Shown here in pieces: positions 56,401-63,790 of a stretch of DNA of 64,000 nt. Every line of letters starts with the position of its first letter. Within the stretch, counting starts at the first letter, position 1. A program made the translations under genes and the position numbers. The notes under the pieces are model-generated. The model worked only from the letters and a program-made list of their open reading frames with translations. It was not told the origin of the DNA and searched no databases. This DNA comes from Plotosus lineatus (taxonomy: Eukaryota > Chordata > Actinopteri > Siluriformes > Plotosidae), in NCBI GenBank assembly GCA_024760905.1, contig CM045735.1:29796749-29860748 (forward strand), given 5' to 3'.

Positions 56401-59141
56401 TTTATTGTTTTTATGCTTTAACTGCACTGTGGTTTTTATTTTAGTGTGTTATGATCTCTCACAAAAGAGTTGCGCGTTGAAATGTGCATTGTATAGGGGC
56501 GTGGCTGTCACACGCGGGTAGTGCTAAACATACACACACCTGATTCCACTTCAACACGGGCTCCACCAGTTCCCACTTTAGTTTGATTTCCGTGTTGATT
56601 TCATCTCCACTCAAAAACGGGTGCGCTTTATTGTTCGCAGAGAAGGCACTAGATCATGGAAATCGTAGTCACTGTTAGAGATGCGGAGAAACACGGAAAT
56701 CAAACTAAAGCGGGAACTGGTGGAGCACGGAGCTGAGAGCCAGAGAGATCACGGAGAAGAGGGACAATCTTCTAGCACTGGGATGAGCGCTCTGCTAGTC
56801 TTTATAGACTGTGATTAAGTGGAGTCAGCTGTGTGTGTGTGTCTGTGTGTTTAGCGCTCCATCCGCATGTGACTTCAACGATGGAGAGAGAGAGAGCATG
56901 GCCAAAATCAAAGTCTCTCACAACACAGACTATAACATAGTCTGCTGTATTAAAAAAAAAATTTCACTTAATTTGCGGACCTATGGTAGGAGTTACAGTA
57001 CTTTAACTTCTGTTCAAAAGATGACGGAACAGATTAAGACCATTTACATTACAGTAGGCCCTTGACTATTCGCGGTTTTGCACCCACGGTTTGAGTATTC
57101 ACTGACTGCCGAGTAACCTGCACGTGATTCAAATTCAGTCAATGGCTGCCCTCCTTTCTCTTGATTGGTTGAGCTGATGTCCCGCCCCTTTTTCCTCATT
57201 CGCGCACAAGTTGTCAATGAGCTTTTTTGTGTGTGTTTTAATTACCAGTTAAGCTTTATGATTTCACTCAAACGCTATGCGTCTTCTCTGGCTAAGCGAT
57301 AGAAAATGATGGATGTCTCTTCTGAAGAAATAAGACTTTCTCCTGAGAAACGATGGTTTTCTCTGAACTGTTGTATTAAAATCTTTTTCAATTATTATTT
57401 CAATACAATACCTAAGGTCATGTTTATGCATGAGATTTTATGTTCTGTAGCATGTTTAACAAACGATACAAAAAGGATAAACTTTATTACAGTGATGGTA
57501 TGTCAGGCCATAAAAGTAAAGGACTGTAAAGATGCAGTTGGCTTGGGATTGCAGGGGATGAAGGCCATGTAGCCGGCTGGAGCAATTGCCTCATTGGGTG
57601 TACTCTCCTCGAGCCATGTTTCACAGAAACACAGTCCGGTAGATCCCTCTGCGCTGCAATCTGAGCGTGAAGCTCGTCCATCTTGTTTTGCAGGGACTGA
57701 ACATTTTCAAGCAGCATGGCCGGAAGTGCTAACCAAGCCTCTGAGAATTCCGCCTGGGCTTAGCCGGTAACCGCTAGCATTGAGCTTCCACAGCATATAA
57801 GCTCAAGATAGAAGTTGTTCGTGCTTAGTTGCCCGAAACTGAAGCTGCTCATAGCTGTAGTAGGCTCGACCGATCATAGACGAGCATAGTGCAAAACATG
57901 AACAAACAAATAAAACAAATTAAAACGAACAAAGAAACAATTCGACTCTGAGAACTCCGCAACGTTGCCCTCTAGGCAGCGCCATCTTGGACACGTCACT
58001 CTAAGACGTCACTCCAAGTTCACTGTAAAAGAACATGAAGTGTAACAAAGTTTATCCTTTTGGTATCATTTGTTAAACATGCTACAGAACATAAAATCTC
58101 ACGCACAAACATTCTCAGAATTAACTTAGGTAGTGGACTGGAGTAATAAATGAAAAAGACTTTAATACAAGTGCTTTACAGCAATGTATGCTGTATAATG
58201 TTTATATTTTATCATCAATAAAAATAAGAGTAAAAATTGCAAATTTTTTCTTAATCATTACTATGTTTTACTACATTAATACTGTATTAATGAGTAAGAC
58301 TGTCTATAGAATGTGTTTAAGAAGCATATTTTCGTGCATGTAATAGATGCATAGTATTTTACTTCCGGCTGCCCATTCGCGCACGTGACGTGATACATGG
58401 GGTTTTACTTCCGGGTACCAGAACTCGCGGATTATCTTGATTCGCGGGAGGGCTCGCTCAGAACTGAACCCCCGCGAATGTCGAGTGCCTACTGTATTTG
58501 TAATGGGAAAAGCGGATTCGGACTTTGAACAGATCGGAATCTGAACAGTCGTCTGGAACGGATTAAGTTCGAGTATCAAGGCTCCGCTGTACTGCACTCT
58601 TTAAAAAAAAATTCCAGAAGTGATTTAAAATTTTGCTCTGTTGGAAGTTTAAAGAGGTTTGTTTTACATTTACTGTTGACTGAATATTTTGCTGTTTTGG
58701 AGTTGTCTGAATTAAATCACATTGCTTTCATTTTCTTTAGCGTAATTGAGGGCCTCAAGAAATCGATCCAAAACAAAGATGCTCTGATCGGAGAGCTTCA
58801 GGGGAAGGGCCAGGACCAGCCTGTCGTAGAAAAGATGGTTCAGCTCAACTCTCTGATTGGCCAAAAGGATGCAGAAGTACAGGTGAGTTATTTGTCACTA
58901 TGGAGACTTTTATTTGTATGTTCATTTTAAATTTAAGTTAAAATTCATTATAAAATTTTATGTTAAGTTAATGTGTATTATGGTTTTAATATACTCTGCT
59001 ACAATATATCAAAATGGATACACTCCCGTTAAAAAACTGCTTGTGCACCCAAACACAAAAATTGTGTTTTGCCGTTTTCTTCTGCAGGCTCTAAAAGAAG
59101 AGTTAGATCGAGAGAAAGAAAAGGCAGAAAAGGAGAGCAAG
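33420..59141 (+). CDS. cdk5rap2: CDK5 regulatory subunit-associated protein 2, N-terminal exons 1-9 (partial)
   Basis: CDK5RAP2 is a centrosomal coiled-coil protein. Its N-terminal CM1 motif binds and activates gamma-tubulin ring complexes. Exons: 33420-33472, 51345-51409, 51596-51660, 54002-54112, 54255-54331, 54503-54620, 54974-55155, 58741-58882, 59088-59141; 867 nt, 289 codons, all phases compatible. The start [13 protein letters not shown] and the following [11 protein letters not shown] resemble the human N-terminus. CM1 spans [34 protein letters not shown] and [14 protein letters not shown]. The rest is coiled coil. Details such as SPTK and KALESLA favour CDK5RAP2 over its paralogue PDE4DIP (myomegalin). 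Later exons lie beyond the window or were not recognised. Confidence 0.92.
33473..34132. other. cdk5rap2 intron 1, first part, nothing recognised
   Basis: Unique-looking sequence behind the donor; a weak SINE trace near 33910-34125. Confidence 0.4.
34133..34905. repeat. (GA)n and four SINE tail fragments
   Basis: (GA)n at 34133-34157; an inverted SINE-A tail at 34158-34280 (CGCCACAGCGATTGATTCGC); a SINE-B 3' half at 34500-34690 (TTGCTGACTTTCGTCAAGAG); a plus SINE-A tail at 34712-34775 (TTGCTGTGGCGACCCCTGAA); and an inverted one at 34858-34905. Confidence 0.75.
34906..37837. other. cdk5rap2 intron 1, mostly unrecognised
   Basis: No exon found. A block with more CpGs at about 35200-35480 (CCCGCGCGTGTGACCGTGTC, AGCGGCTCGAG) stands out from the AT-rich surroundings. 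The remainder is AT-rich without an identified family. Confidence 0.4.
37838..39022 (+). mobile_element. Tc1-like transposon, degraded
   Basis: Ends CACAATCATTGGCACCCCTA and, inverted, CACAATTATTAGCACCCCTG. Transposase starts at 38028: [20 protein letters not shown], helix-turn-helix, to a stop at 38280. The catalytic part is readable further on ([18 protein letters not shown] at about 38697-38750; SPDL...P-EK with stops). It is a pseudogene with several breaks. Confidence 0.9.
39112..40205 (-). mobile_element. SINE-E interrupted by a Tigger-like element
   Basis: Both parts (39112-39248 and 40042-40205) match the intact copy at 44473-44770: on the plus strand GGTGCTTATCCCCGGTTCCC first, and the reverse head CCACTATGCCACCGGCCCCA last. 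The break falls at a TA within AGTATATTTTTACTG. Confidence 0.88.
39249..40041. mobile_element. Tigger-like MITE
   Basis: Ends CAATCGGCCCCCAACTTACG and, inverted, CAGTCGGCCCCTAACTTACG, with TA on both sides. About 790 bp, with a (GA)n tract at 39655-39697. No transposase motif remains. Confidence 0.88.
40225..40325. mobile_element. Tc1 end fragment with poly-C
   Basis: GCCAATAATTATGGAGGGCA at about 40297 is a Tc1-type terminus; a 20-base C run precedes it. Confidence 0.5.
40326..40792. other. cdk5rap2 intron 1, nothing recognised
   Basis: No supported feature. Confidence 0.4.
40793..41412 (+). mobile_element. Two SINE-B copies in tandem
   Basis: First copy 40793-41130 (GGGGCAGTGGTGGCCCGGTG to TTAGGATTAAGCAGTTCAGT and ATGAATGAATT). 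Second, lacking its head, 41150-41412 (CCCCCAGTGCAGCTAGCTGG to ATTAGGATTAAGCGGTTCAG). Confidence 0.85.
41590..41752. mobile_element. Fragment of the CAGGGAT Tigger-like family
   Basis: Shares TATACACATATACATGTNNG, GGATCTCGGTCTCAATT and GTGAGGGATCCCTA with 48180-48307. It ends at the TA where the next element begins. Confidence 0.7.
41755..42679 (+). mobile_element. Tigger-like element, deletion derivative
   Basis: Ends CAGACGCTCCCCGACTTAC and, inverted, CAGACGGTCCGACTAACATT; TA flanks. Internal sequence keeps the 5' leader seen at 45485-47708, including TATGGTTGGTCAGAAG, the start of a transposase frame that breaks after a few codons. Confidence 0.85.
42680..43202. other. cdk5rap2 intron 1, unidentified
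   Basis: A minus-strand frame 42887-43342 is open for 151 codons but resembles nothing I know. Confidence 0.3.
43203..43460. repeat. Unclassified repeat, copy 1 of 2
   Basis: Matches 60192-60425 in the same orientation: GTGAGGCACT..., AAAAGTAAAAAT, GAAATTCGGATTTTT, ACTAAAACTC, AACAGTAGCAAACTTA. Element family not identified. Confidence 0.75.
43461..44472. other. Possible transposon interior, unidentified
   Basis: Readable protein-like scraps ([17 protein letters not shown] near 43890; [14 protein letters not shown] near 44092) suggest a decayed coding region linked to the repeat at 43203, but no family was recognised. Confidence 0.3.
44473..44770 (+). mobile_element. SINE-E, intact
   Basis: Head GGGGCCGGTGGTGTAGTGGT, B box TGAGTTCGAATACC, tail CGGGTGTAAAAACCCAACAG. 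Reference copy for the interrupted one at 39112-40205. Confidence 0.88.
44880..45400 (+). other. Decayed coding region of unknown kind
   Basis: Two overlapping frames (44953-45150 and 45181-45396) read [20 protein letters not shown] and [20 protein letters not shown], protein-like in composition. A (TG)n tract is inserted between. It may belong to the same unknown transposon as 43461-44472 and 49021-49487. Confidence 0.3.
45768..45916 (+). pseudogene. Tigger/pogo transposase N-terminus, cut by insertion
   Basis: [20 protein letters not shown], then [18 protein letters not shown], is the CENP-B/pogo-type DNA-binding start. The frame ends at a TAA overlapping the hAT target duplication. Confidence 0.7.
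46555..47341 (+). mobile_element. Tigger-like element B (inner member of the nest)
   Basis: Ends CAGTAAAACCTCCGCTCACG and, inverted, CAGTGATACCGCTGCTCACG; TA at 46553-46554 and 47342-47343. It split the hAT element near its right end. Confidence 0.92.
46816..46992 (+). pseudogene. Tigger/pogo transposase N-terminal fragment
   Basis: [20 protein letters not shown] then [20 protein letters not shown] is a CENP-B-like helix-turn-helix. It ends at a TAG after 58 codons; the DDE part is absent, so the element is a deletion derivative. Confidence 0.85.
47795..48307. mobile_element. Tigger-like MITE, CAGGGAT family
   Basis: CAGGGATACCTCGCCACTTC at the left and, inverted, CAGGGATCCCTCACTTTTCG at the right; TA at the left flank, CA at the right. 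513 bp with a long internal T run. Confidence 0.85.
48308..49984. other. Mostly unrecognised, with a decayed coding region
   Basis: 49021-49487 reads like coding sequence in pieces (frame 49251-49487; [20 protein letters not shown]). Family unknown. The rest is AT-rich without identified features. Confidence 0.3.
49985..50168. repeat. (TG)n-(TA)n compound microsatellite
   Basis: TG, about 60 bases of TA, mixed TG/TA, and a second TA run. Confidence 0.95.
50169..51344. other. End of cdk5rap2 intron 1, nothing recognised
   Basis: No exon or repeat could be supported. Confidence 0.4.
51345..51409 (+). CDS. cdk5rap2: cdk5rap2 exon 2
   Basis: Encodes [20 protein letters not shown] followed by T. 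There are two in-frame acceptors six bases apart, gcag before 51345 and ctgcag before 51351, giving an optional Ser-Cys pair. Donor gtaaca runs straight into a (CA)/(CG) repeat. Confidence 0.85.
51596..51660 (+). CDS. cdk5rap2: cdk5rap2 exon 3, CM1 start
   Basis: A 65-nt exon behind tgttgtttag encoding [21 protein letters not shown]; donor gtaaga, phase 0. The SPTK...MKDYEN segment opens the gamma-tubulin-complex-binding CM1 motif. Confidence 0.93.
51681..51935 (-). mobile_element. SINE-A, 3' part, inverted
   Basis: Plus strand shows TTTTTCCCTTTTCTCGGAGT, CGCCACAGCGAATCATCTGA and CATAGACAGTGAGAGACATG; the tRNA head is missing. Confidence 0.85.
51936..53409. other. cdk5rap2 intron 3
   Basis: A short block at about 52180-52240 (ATGGTATGTCAGGGCCATAA) recurs at 57496, apparently L2-LINE derived. 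Nothing else was recognised. Confidence 0.4.
53410..53440. repeat. (CA)n microsatellite
   Basis: About 28 bases of CA in intron 3. Confidence 0.9.
53595..53730 (+). mobile_element. LINE 3' end fragment
   Basis: GAGCCAGTTGAGGTGGATCG and GTTGACCTAGAACACTCTGG match the C-terminal coding end of the LINE at 16572-17523 (QLRW..., GRPRTRW). Confidence 0.75.
54002..54112 (+). CDS. cdk5rap2: cdk5rap2 exon 4, CM1 core
   Basis: A 111-nt, 37-codon exon behind ctctctcgtag. It encodes [20 protein letters not shown] and [17 protein letters not shown], almost identical to the human CM1 core. Donor gtgaca, phase 0. Confidence 0.97.
54255..54331 (+). CDS. cdk5rap2: cdk5rap2 exon 5
   Basis: A 77-nt exon encoding [20 protein letters not shown] then LLVSA, matching human [20 protein letters not shown]. 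It leaves TC of a Ser codon completed by exon 6. Confidence 0.96.
54503..54620 (+). CDS. cdk5rap2: cdk5rap2 exon 6
   Basis: A 118-nt exon encoding [20 protein letters not shown] and [19 protein letters not shown], a coiled coil. The acceptor lies at the end of a (TCTG)n tract and the donor GTACACACAC leads into a (CA)n tract. Confidence 0.93.
54740..54948 (-). mobile_element. SINE-D, inverted
   Basis: GTGATGCTGCCACCTGCATA, CTCAGCCAATCAGCTCCTAT and ATGGATTCGAACTTGTGATC mirror 14108-14262 and 7082-7436. Confidence 0.6.
54974..55155 (+). CDS. cdk5rap2: cdk5rap2 exon 7
   Basis: A 182-nt exon after acceptor tttttttctag. It encodes [37 protein letters not shown] and [11 protein letters not shown], a charged coiled coil. 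Donor gtaagt; two bases carry over. Confidence 0.93.
56101..56282 (+). pseudogene. Tigger/pogo transposase C-terminal remnant
   Basis: [20 protein letters not shown] followed by an acidic HPEEESSMQ is the typical end of CENP-B/Tigger-type transposases. The DDE domain is gone. Confidence 0.6.
57052..58494. mobile_element. Element D (TA-target DNA transposon) with L2 fragment
   Basis: CAGTAGGCCCTTGACTATTC at the left and, inverted, CAGTAGGCACTCGACATTCG at the right, TA on both sides. Inside, an inverted repeat (57380-57490 versus 58043-58150) brackets a LINE fragment at 57494-58030. A related copy begins at 63433, and parts lie in the nest at 7902-12261. Confidence 0.85.
57494..58030 (-). mobile_element. 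L2-like LINE 5' fragment
   Basis: On the minus strand, after TCCAAGATGGCGCTGCC, the frame [27 protein letters not shown] is the familiar endonuclease entry of fish L2-group LINEs. It is cut off soon after. Confidence 0.75.
58741..58882 (+). CDS. cdk5rap2: cdk5rap2 exon 8
   Basis: A 142-nt exon after ttttctttag encoding [40 protein letters not shown] and DAEVQ. It corresponds to human RLIEELKLSLKSKEALIQCL. The intron before it is filled by a Tigger-like element at 55808-58589. Confidence 0.93.
59088..59141 (+). CDS. cdk5rap2: cdk5rap2 exon 9
   Basis: A 54-nt, 18-codon exon after ttctgcag encoding [18 protein letters not shown], coiled coil; donor gtgaga, phase 0. No convincing next exon is seen before the window ends. 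Confidence 0.85.
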
Positions 59142-59369
59142 GTGAGAGAAATGTGTGTATAGTTATTTAAATCAAAGATTTATTGCAAACAATGATGATA
59201 AACATTGCACTTTTTAAAATTATTTTTGTTTGGCGGATTTCTAGAAAATGGATTCCAAAAAAGTTGGCGTACTATACAAATTGTGAATAAAAACTGAGTG
59301 CAATGATGTGGAAGTGCCAAATTTCAATATTTTATTCCGAATAGAACATAGATGACAGGGTTAATATAG

Positions 59370-59725
59370 TGGAAGTGACTTCCTTGAGTGTTCCTCGAGT
59401 CTTCCGTGTTATCCGCAAACGTTCTGCATGTATTCCTCAAACCTTCCATGGGGATTCCGTAGCCGTTTTTCACCACCTGGAAGAAGGAGGAATGTTTGTG
59501 GAACATTCACGGAAACCTTGCGGAATAAAAGGAACAATCATGAAACGTTTGTGGAAGGACTGCGGAACGTGAGGGAACACTGTCGGAAAATTTTTTCGTG
59601 AACGTGCTTTTGAACATGTTCAAAAGCAGATTTGCGGGAGATTTTGGCCTGACGGAAGGAGGAGGAATACCTTCAGAATTGTACGAAAGGACACCGATGA
59701 CGGAATGACTGAGGAACATTGGAGG
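59370..59725. repeat. Helically phased TTCC then GGAA array
   Basis: TTCC occurs at 59380, 59391, 59402, 59433, 59444 and 59455 (degenerate TTCC-like words at about 59412 and 59422). GGAA then occurs at 59479, 59489, 59500, 59511, 59522, 59531, 59553, 59564, 59574 and 59585, and again at 59654, 59664, 59702 and 59713. Spacing averages about 10.7 bases. A perfect 24-bp palindrome centred on GAACATGTTC lies at 59605-59628. Function unknown. Confidence 0.8.
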
Positions 59726-60191
59726 ATGACTACGGTTTTGCTTCCACAAGTCTGACGCGCACCAGTGAAATGGGGGTATAAACAGATGGAGAATGAATGG
59801 TGTCAGGGAGGGATATGTACAGTATTATCAATATAATAAACAATAGAATGGTAAAGTATAACTCTGTCTGTTGTGGCTATATGGAGGAGTTGTGCAATGC
59901 AATGGCCACATGTAGGAATAATTTTCTCTGTCGTTCAGTAGAACATTTAGCTGGTATCAGCTCTCACTGAATGTGCTCCTCTGACTGATCAGCAGGTTGC
60001 GATCTGGACGGGAGTTATTATTCAATGTCGTCTTTAGTTTGTACAACATTCTGTTCTCCAACATGTCTAGTTCCATCTTCACAACGTTACTGGCTTTGCA
60101 GATCAGTTTGTTAAATCCCTTAGTCTCTGCAACCCTCAGCCTGCTGCCCCAGCATGCAAATGCATAGAGGACAGCACTGCATCTGACACAT
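59726..60191. other. Intronic or downstream sequence, nothing recognised
   Basis: No supported feature; a stretch at 59930-60180 has LINE-like composition but no clear motif. Confidence 0.35.
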
Positions 60192-61430
60192 GTGAGGCAC
60201 TCTACCGAATGTCGGCGCTTGTCGCATGGACTACTTTCAATAAAATGGCCAAAAAAGTAAAAATGGTCATTTTTTTAATTGAAATTCGGATTTTTACATC
60301 AACCATTAAAACAATTATTCACCTGCTCAAGTGAAATTGACTAAAACTCACTAAAAATGTCTTTTATTTCCATTTCTCTGACGAGTACCCTCATAAAGCT
60401 AGATAAAAACAGTAGCAAACTTATTTAACACAACGAAACTGAAACCACCCAGCACTCGCTATGAATTCATGTGAAGCATATTCTTCACCTGCACGTTCTT
60501 TCAACATGCGAAATAAACTTGTAACCTCACTTTGCACTGCTCGCAACATAATTTTCACTTTTTTTTTGCCTATTATCTTCCAACCACGTGGATAGCAACT
60601 TTTCCATCTCTGCGATCGGTCTTTCACGCGGTGTTGTGGTGATAGTTCACTTAATTGGGGCCGCTAGACCCAGAAAGAGCAATCTTACTTTCATCAGTCG
60701 ATAAAATGTTGCTTTGTTTCTCTTTCGGCCAGTCAATGTGCTCTTTGGCAAATTATAACCTCTTCAGCATGTCTTTTTTTCCACAGAGGGACTTTGTGGG
60801 GCTTCTTACCGATAGCTCGGCTTCAGATAGGCGTCTTCTAATTGTAACAGGACTTACAGGTCACTTTAGAACTTCTTTGATTTTCATGGCGCTGATTGGT
60901 GGCTGGGTCCTTGCCATTTTGGCGCTTCTTTCATCCATTCAAATGGTAGTTTTTCCACTTTCTTCCACATCTTTCAGGTTTTGGTTGCCATTTTATAGAG
61001 TTTGGGATCATTTTCTGCACTTCTTTATGTTTCACCTCTCCAATCTACTTTTTATTCAAGGTAAACTGTGCATCTGAACAATATGTGGAACGACCCATTT
61101 TCCACAGAATTTCAAAGAGAAATGCTCTACAACCAGCATGTACATTTACTGCCTTCCTTCTTAAATAAGGACAATAATTGGTACCGGTTTTTCAAAGAAT
61201 GAATGATGTCATTAACTGAACTCCACACTGCTATTATTTTGAACACGCTTCTTTCAATTGTTGATTCAATTACACAGAATCAGCAGCAACATGTCAGGAC
61301 TGTTGGGTCTGTTGGATTCTATTATCTACCACGCCTGCGAGTGAATTATTTGCCATTCAGAAATATCATTTCTACCAAAAATGGTGATCGATTAGTTGAT
61401 GTCTTCCTGTGATTATTTAGAACACAATTT
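60192..61430 (-). mobile_element. Repeat copy 2 joined to a Tc1-like transposase remnant
   Basis: 60192-60425 matches 43203-43460. From 61000 down to 60640 the minus strand encodes Tc1 words: EAELSVRSPTKSL, FAKEHIDWPKEKQSNI and LSTDESKI, which hold the first catalytic Asp. The remaining catalytic part is missing or unreadable. Confidence 0.65.
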
Positions 61431-61935
61431 GTATGTGTTTGTTTTACTTTGGATTTTTTTGGCTTCTTAAAGAATCTTTAACTAATTCTTTGTTGAAAGT
61501 ACTGCTTTAAAAAGACCATTGACACATGGTGTCACAATTTCCATGTCATTCAAAATGGAAGTTGAACTTAAAATACTTTTATAGACCTCCGTCTGGGGGT
61601 GGGATTAATTGACCAGACCACCAGGTAGTTTTTGATGCTGCGGTCATCAGCTCAGAATGTAAAATGTCTGCATGTAGAAGAAAATCCAAAGTCTCTACCT
61701 TCAAGAATGAAAACACAAAAAAACTGTCTTGACCGGTTCTGTGGATAGTATCAGTTCTGATAGTCTTGTGCACCAGACATATGTACATGTACACACTGTG
61801 TAGATTGTTGTATTTGAAACAGCTGCTGAGCTTGGTGACATTTCTGAATGACAAGTACACGCAGATGTACAAAGTGTACCTACAATACCTGCTGTGAGAG
61901 GCTGACAATTTTTTTTTAATTAATTGTTTCCTCAG

Positions 61936-62262
61936 CAAATTAAGACCAGAATTCTAGCGTGCCAAGGATTAAATCAGAAAAAGTCTTCCTATGCCAAACC
62001 CTGCCTGTGCTACACCCCAACATCTGACGCAAACACATTTAGAGGCTCATTATTTTCTTTAGGTAACTTACTCAACTTGGTATGGGGCATCAGGCCCCGC
62101 CCACTGCCATGGACTGTGGGCACAAGAATTTCTATCCATTTGAAAGCAAATGGTGTGTTTGTACATGACAGCATGGGTAAGGCCAGAAGAGCGAGGGTGG
62201 AAGAAACTTTGCGAGAGCTAGAGGAAAAGTTTGATGATGAATATCTGTCTCTTAAAATAGAG
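61936..62262 (+). other. Open frame between plausible splice sites, unidentified
   Basis: Acceptor-like GTTTCCTCAG ends at about 61936 in the phase that follows cdk5rap2 exon 9, and a donor-like GAGGTACAG lies at about 62262. The peptide ends SMGKARRARVEETLRELEEK FDDEYLSLKIE, coiled-coil-like. Its first part (QIKTRILACQGLNQKK) resembles no CDK5RAP2 segment I know. It could be an exon, or transposon coding sequence. Confidence 0.25.
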
Positions 62263-62344
62263 GTACAGTCTTTAAACTCCACTGTATGTGTGTACGGTAT
62301 ATTCATGTTGTTGTTTATGCATCTGTATCTTCCTGTTTATAATA

Positions 62345-62640
62345 CAGGTATCCCTCACTACTTTGCGCTTCAATTCATGCGTCTTCACTAAATCGCAGTT
62401 TTTTTAAAAAATAAATAAATATTGATCGAATTAAAAAATAAAGGAATTAAGGGAAAATAGGGTGAAAAGTGAAGGAAAATTCTACAAAAAGAAGGCCAAT
62501 TATGCCAAAAACAAGCCTCTAAACCAACAAAAAAACAACCTAAAATCTCCCATCAAAACTTACATTGTTGCATCTGTGTGCCACATGGGTGCACATGTGT
62601 GTCGTCTTCTCATGCAATGCCATCTGTATGTGTGTGTATT
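62345..62640. mobile_element. Tigger-like CAGGGAT family, left part
   Basis: CAGGTATCCCTCACTACTTT after TA, then TTCATGCGTCTTCACTAAAT and the AT-rich interior seen at 47795-48307. The right end is displaced by the next repeat. Confidence 0.75.
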
Positions 62641-62649
62641 TGATGTGAT

Positions 62650-63345
62650 AAGCGCCCAGGGTGCTCTAAAAAATTGGCACGCTTGGGCGCTTATTAAAAT
62701 GATCACCAACGGAGTGGAACAGTAAGTGCTTATTACCATCTAGGTGGAAAACATAAAGATCCTTTAATTTACACTCCCGGTGCTGTTCCTTTAAACATTT
62801 TCCCCCATGTAAAATCGAGCCAATCAAACATGAATATCAACTTTAGCACCAATCAACACAAGGTCAACTTTAGCACATGGCACGTTGAAAAGCACATGGC
62901 CAGGAGTGCTTGAATCAGGAGTGCTTGAATTTATGAAGTTAGGGAGCAGGAGAATCGGGTGAAAAATCCTCCTCATCATTTTCTGATAAGTCCATATATG
63001 GCTCATCATTCATTCAGACCATCCCATAGTTTTGCTGAAGCAGTTTCTAATGGTTCATCTTGTTGGACATTTACCAAGAGAACACAGCAAAATATTTTCC
63101 TGTTTCTTTAAAACACGGAACAGTCAAATGTGTTGTTACTGATGAACATTATAGACATTCCCCAGTGGCAGGGGGTCTTGAAATACGTGTAAACTCACTT
63201 TTACAGGTAGTGAACGCCTCATTGAATAAAATTGGGAAGTTTGATCTACTATTTTGCTCCCAGTACACATGGGTGGTTATTAGATGCACACTTTGGGGTG
63301 GGGGGTGGGAGGCTTATTGGAGCAAGGCGCTTATTACATTGAATA
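62650..63345 (+). repeat. Unclassified interspersed repeat, copy 2
   Basis: Begins with a small palindrome of AAGCGCCCAGGGTGCTCT / GGGCGCTTATT type and ends GCAAGGCGCTTATTACATTG. It is the reverse of 948-1560 (shared ATTATAGACATTCCCCAGTG, GTTACTGATGAACATTATAG). Confidence 0.6.
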
Positions 63346-63432
63346 AGGTATTTATATTTTATTTGCATCTTATGTTATTTTTTGAATGTTTACTTGTTAT
63401 TATAAGTATTTACAGCACTGAACATGTATATA

Positions 63433-63790
63433 CAGTAGTAGGCCCTTGAAATTCGCAGGGGTACGGGCCTTCCCGCAAATCGAGATAATCCGCGAGTTCT
63501 GTACCCGGGAAGTAAAACCCCATGTATAACGTCACATGCGCGAATGAGCAGCTGTAAGTAAAATACTATGTATCGATTACATGCGCAAAAATATGCTTCT
63601 TAAACACATTCTATAGACAGTCTTACTCATTAATACAGTATTAATGTAGTAGAATGTAGTAATGATTTAAGAAAAACTTTTCAATTTTTACTGTTATATT
63701 TATTGATGCTAAAATATAAACATTATACAGCATATGCATAAAACACCTTTCAGTGCATTCTCTTTATAAACATACAGCACTGTAGTTTTC
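63433..63790. mobile_element. Element D family, left part
   Basis: CAGTAGTAGGCCCTTGAAAT, CGAGATAATCCGCGAGTTCT and ATATGCTTCTTAAACACATT match 58200-58494 inverted. It continues to or beyond the window end. Confidence 0.75.

Larger units (their letters stand above)
55808..58589 (+). mobile_element. Tigger-like element C with nested element D
   Basis: Left end CAGTGGAGCCTCGGAATCCA after TA; right end, inverted, CAGCGGAGCCTTGATACTCG before TA (58590-58591). It fills most of cdk5rap2 intron 7. A coding remnant is at 56101-56282. An element of another TA-target family occupies 57052-58494. Confidence 0.88.

Noticed and set aside
56233..56421. A separate small gene at 56233-56421 with a repeated [12 protein letters not shown] phrase
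   Set aside because: It is internal sequence of a Tigger-like element with short direct repeats; the frame has no support outside the element.
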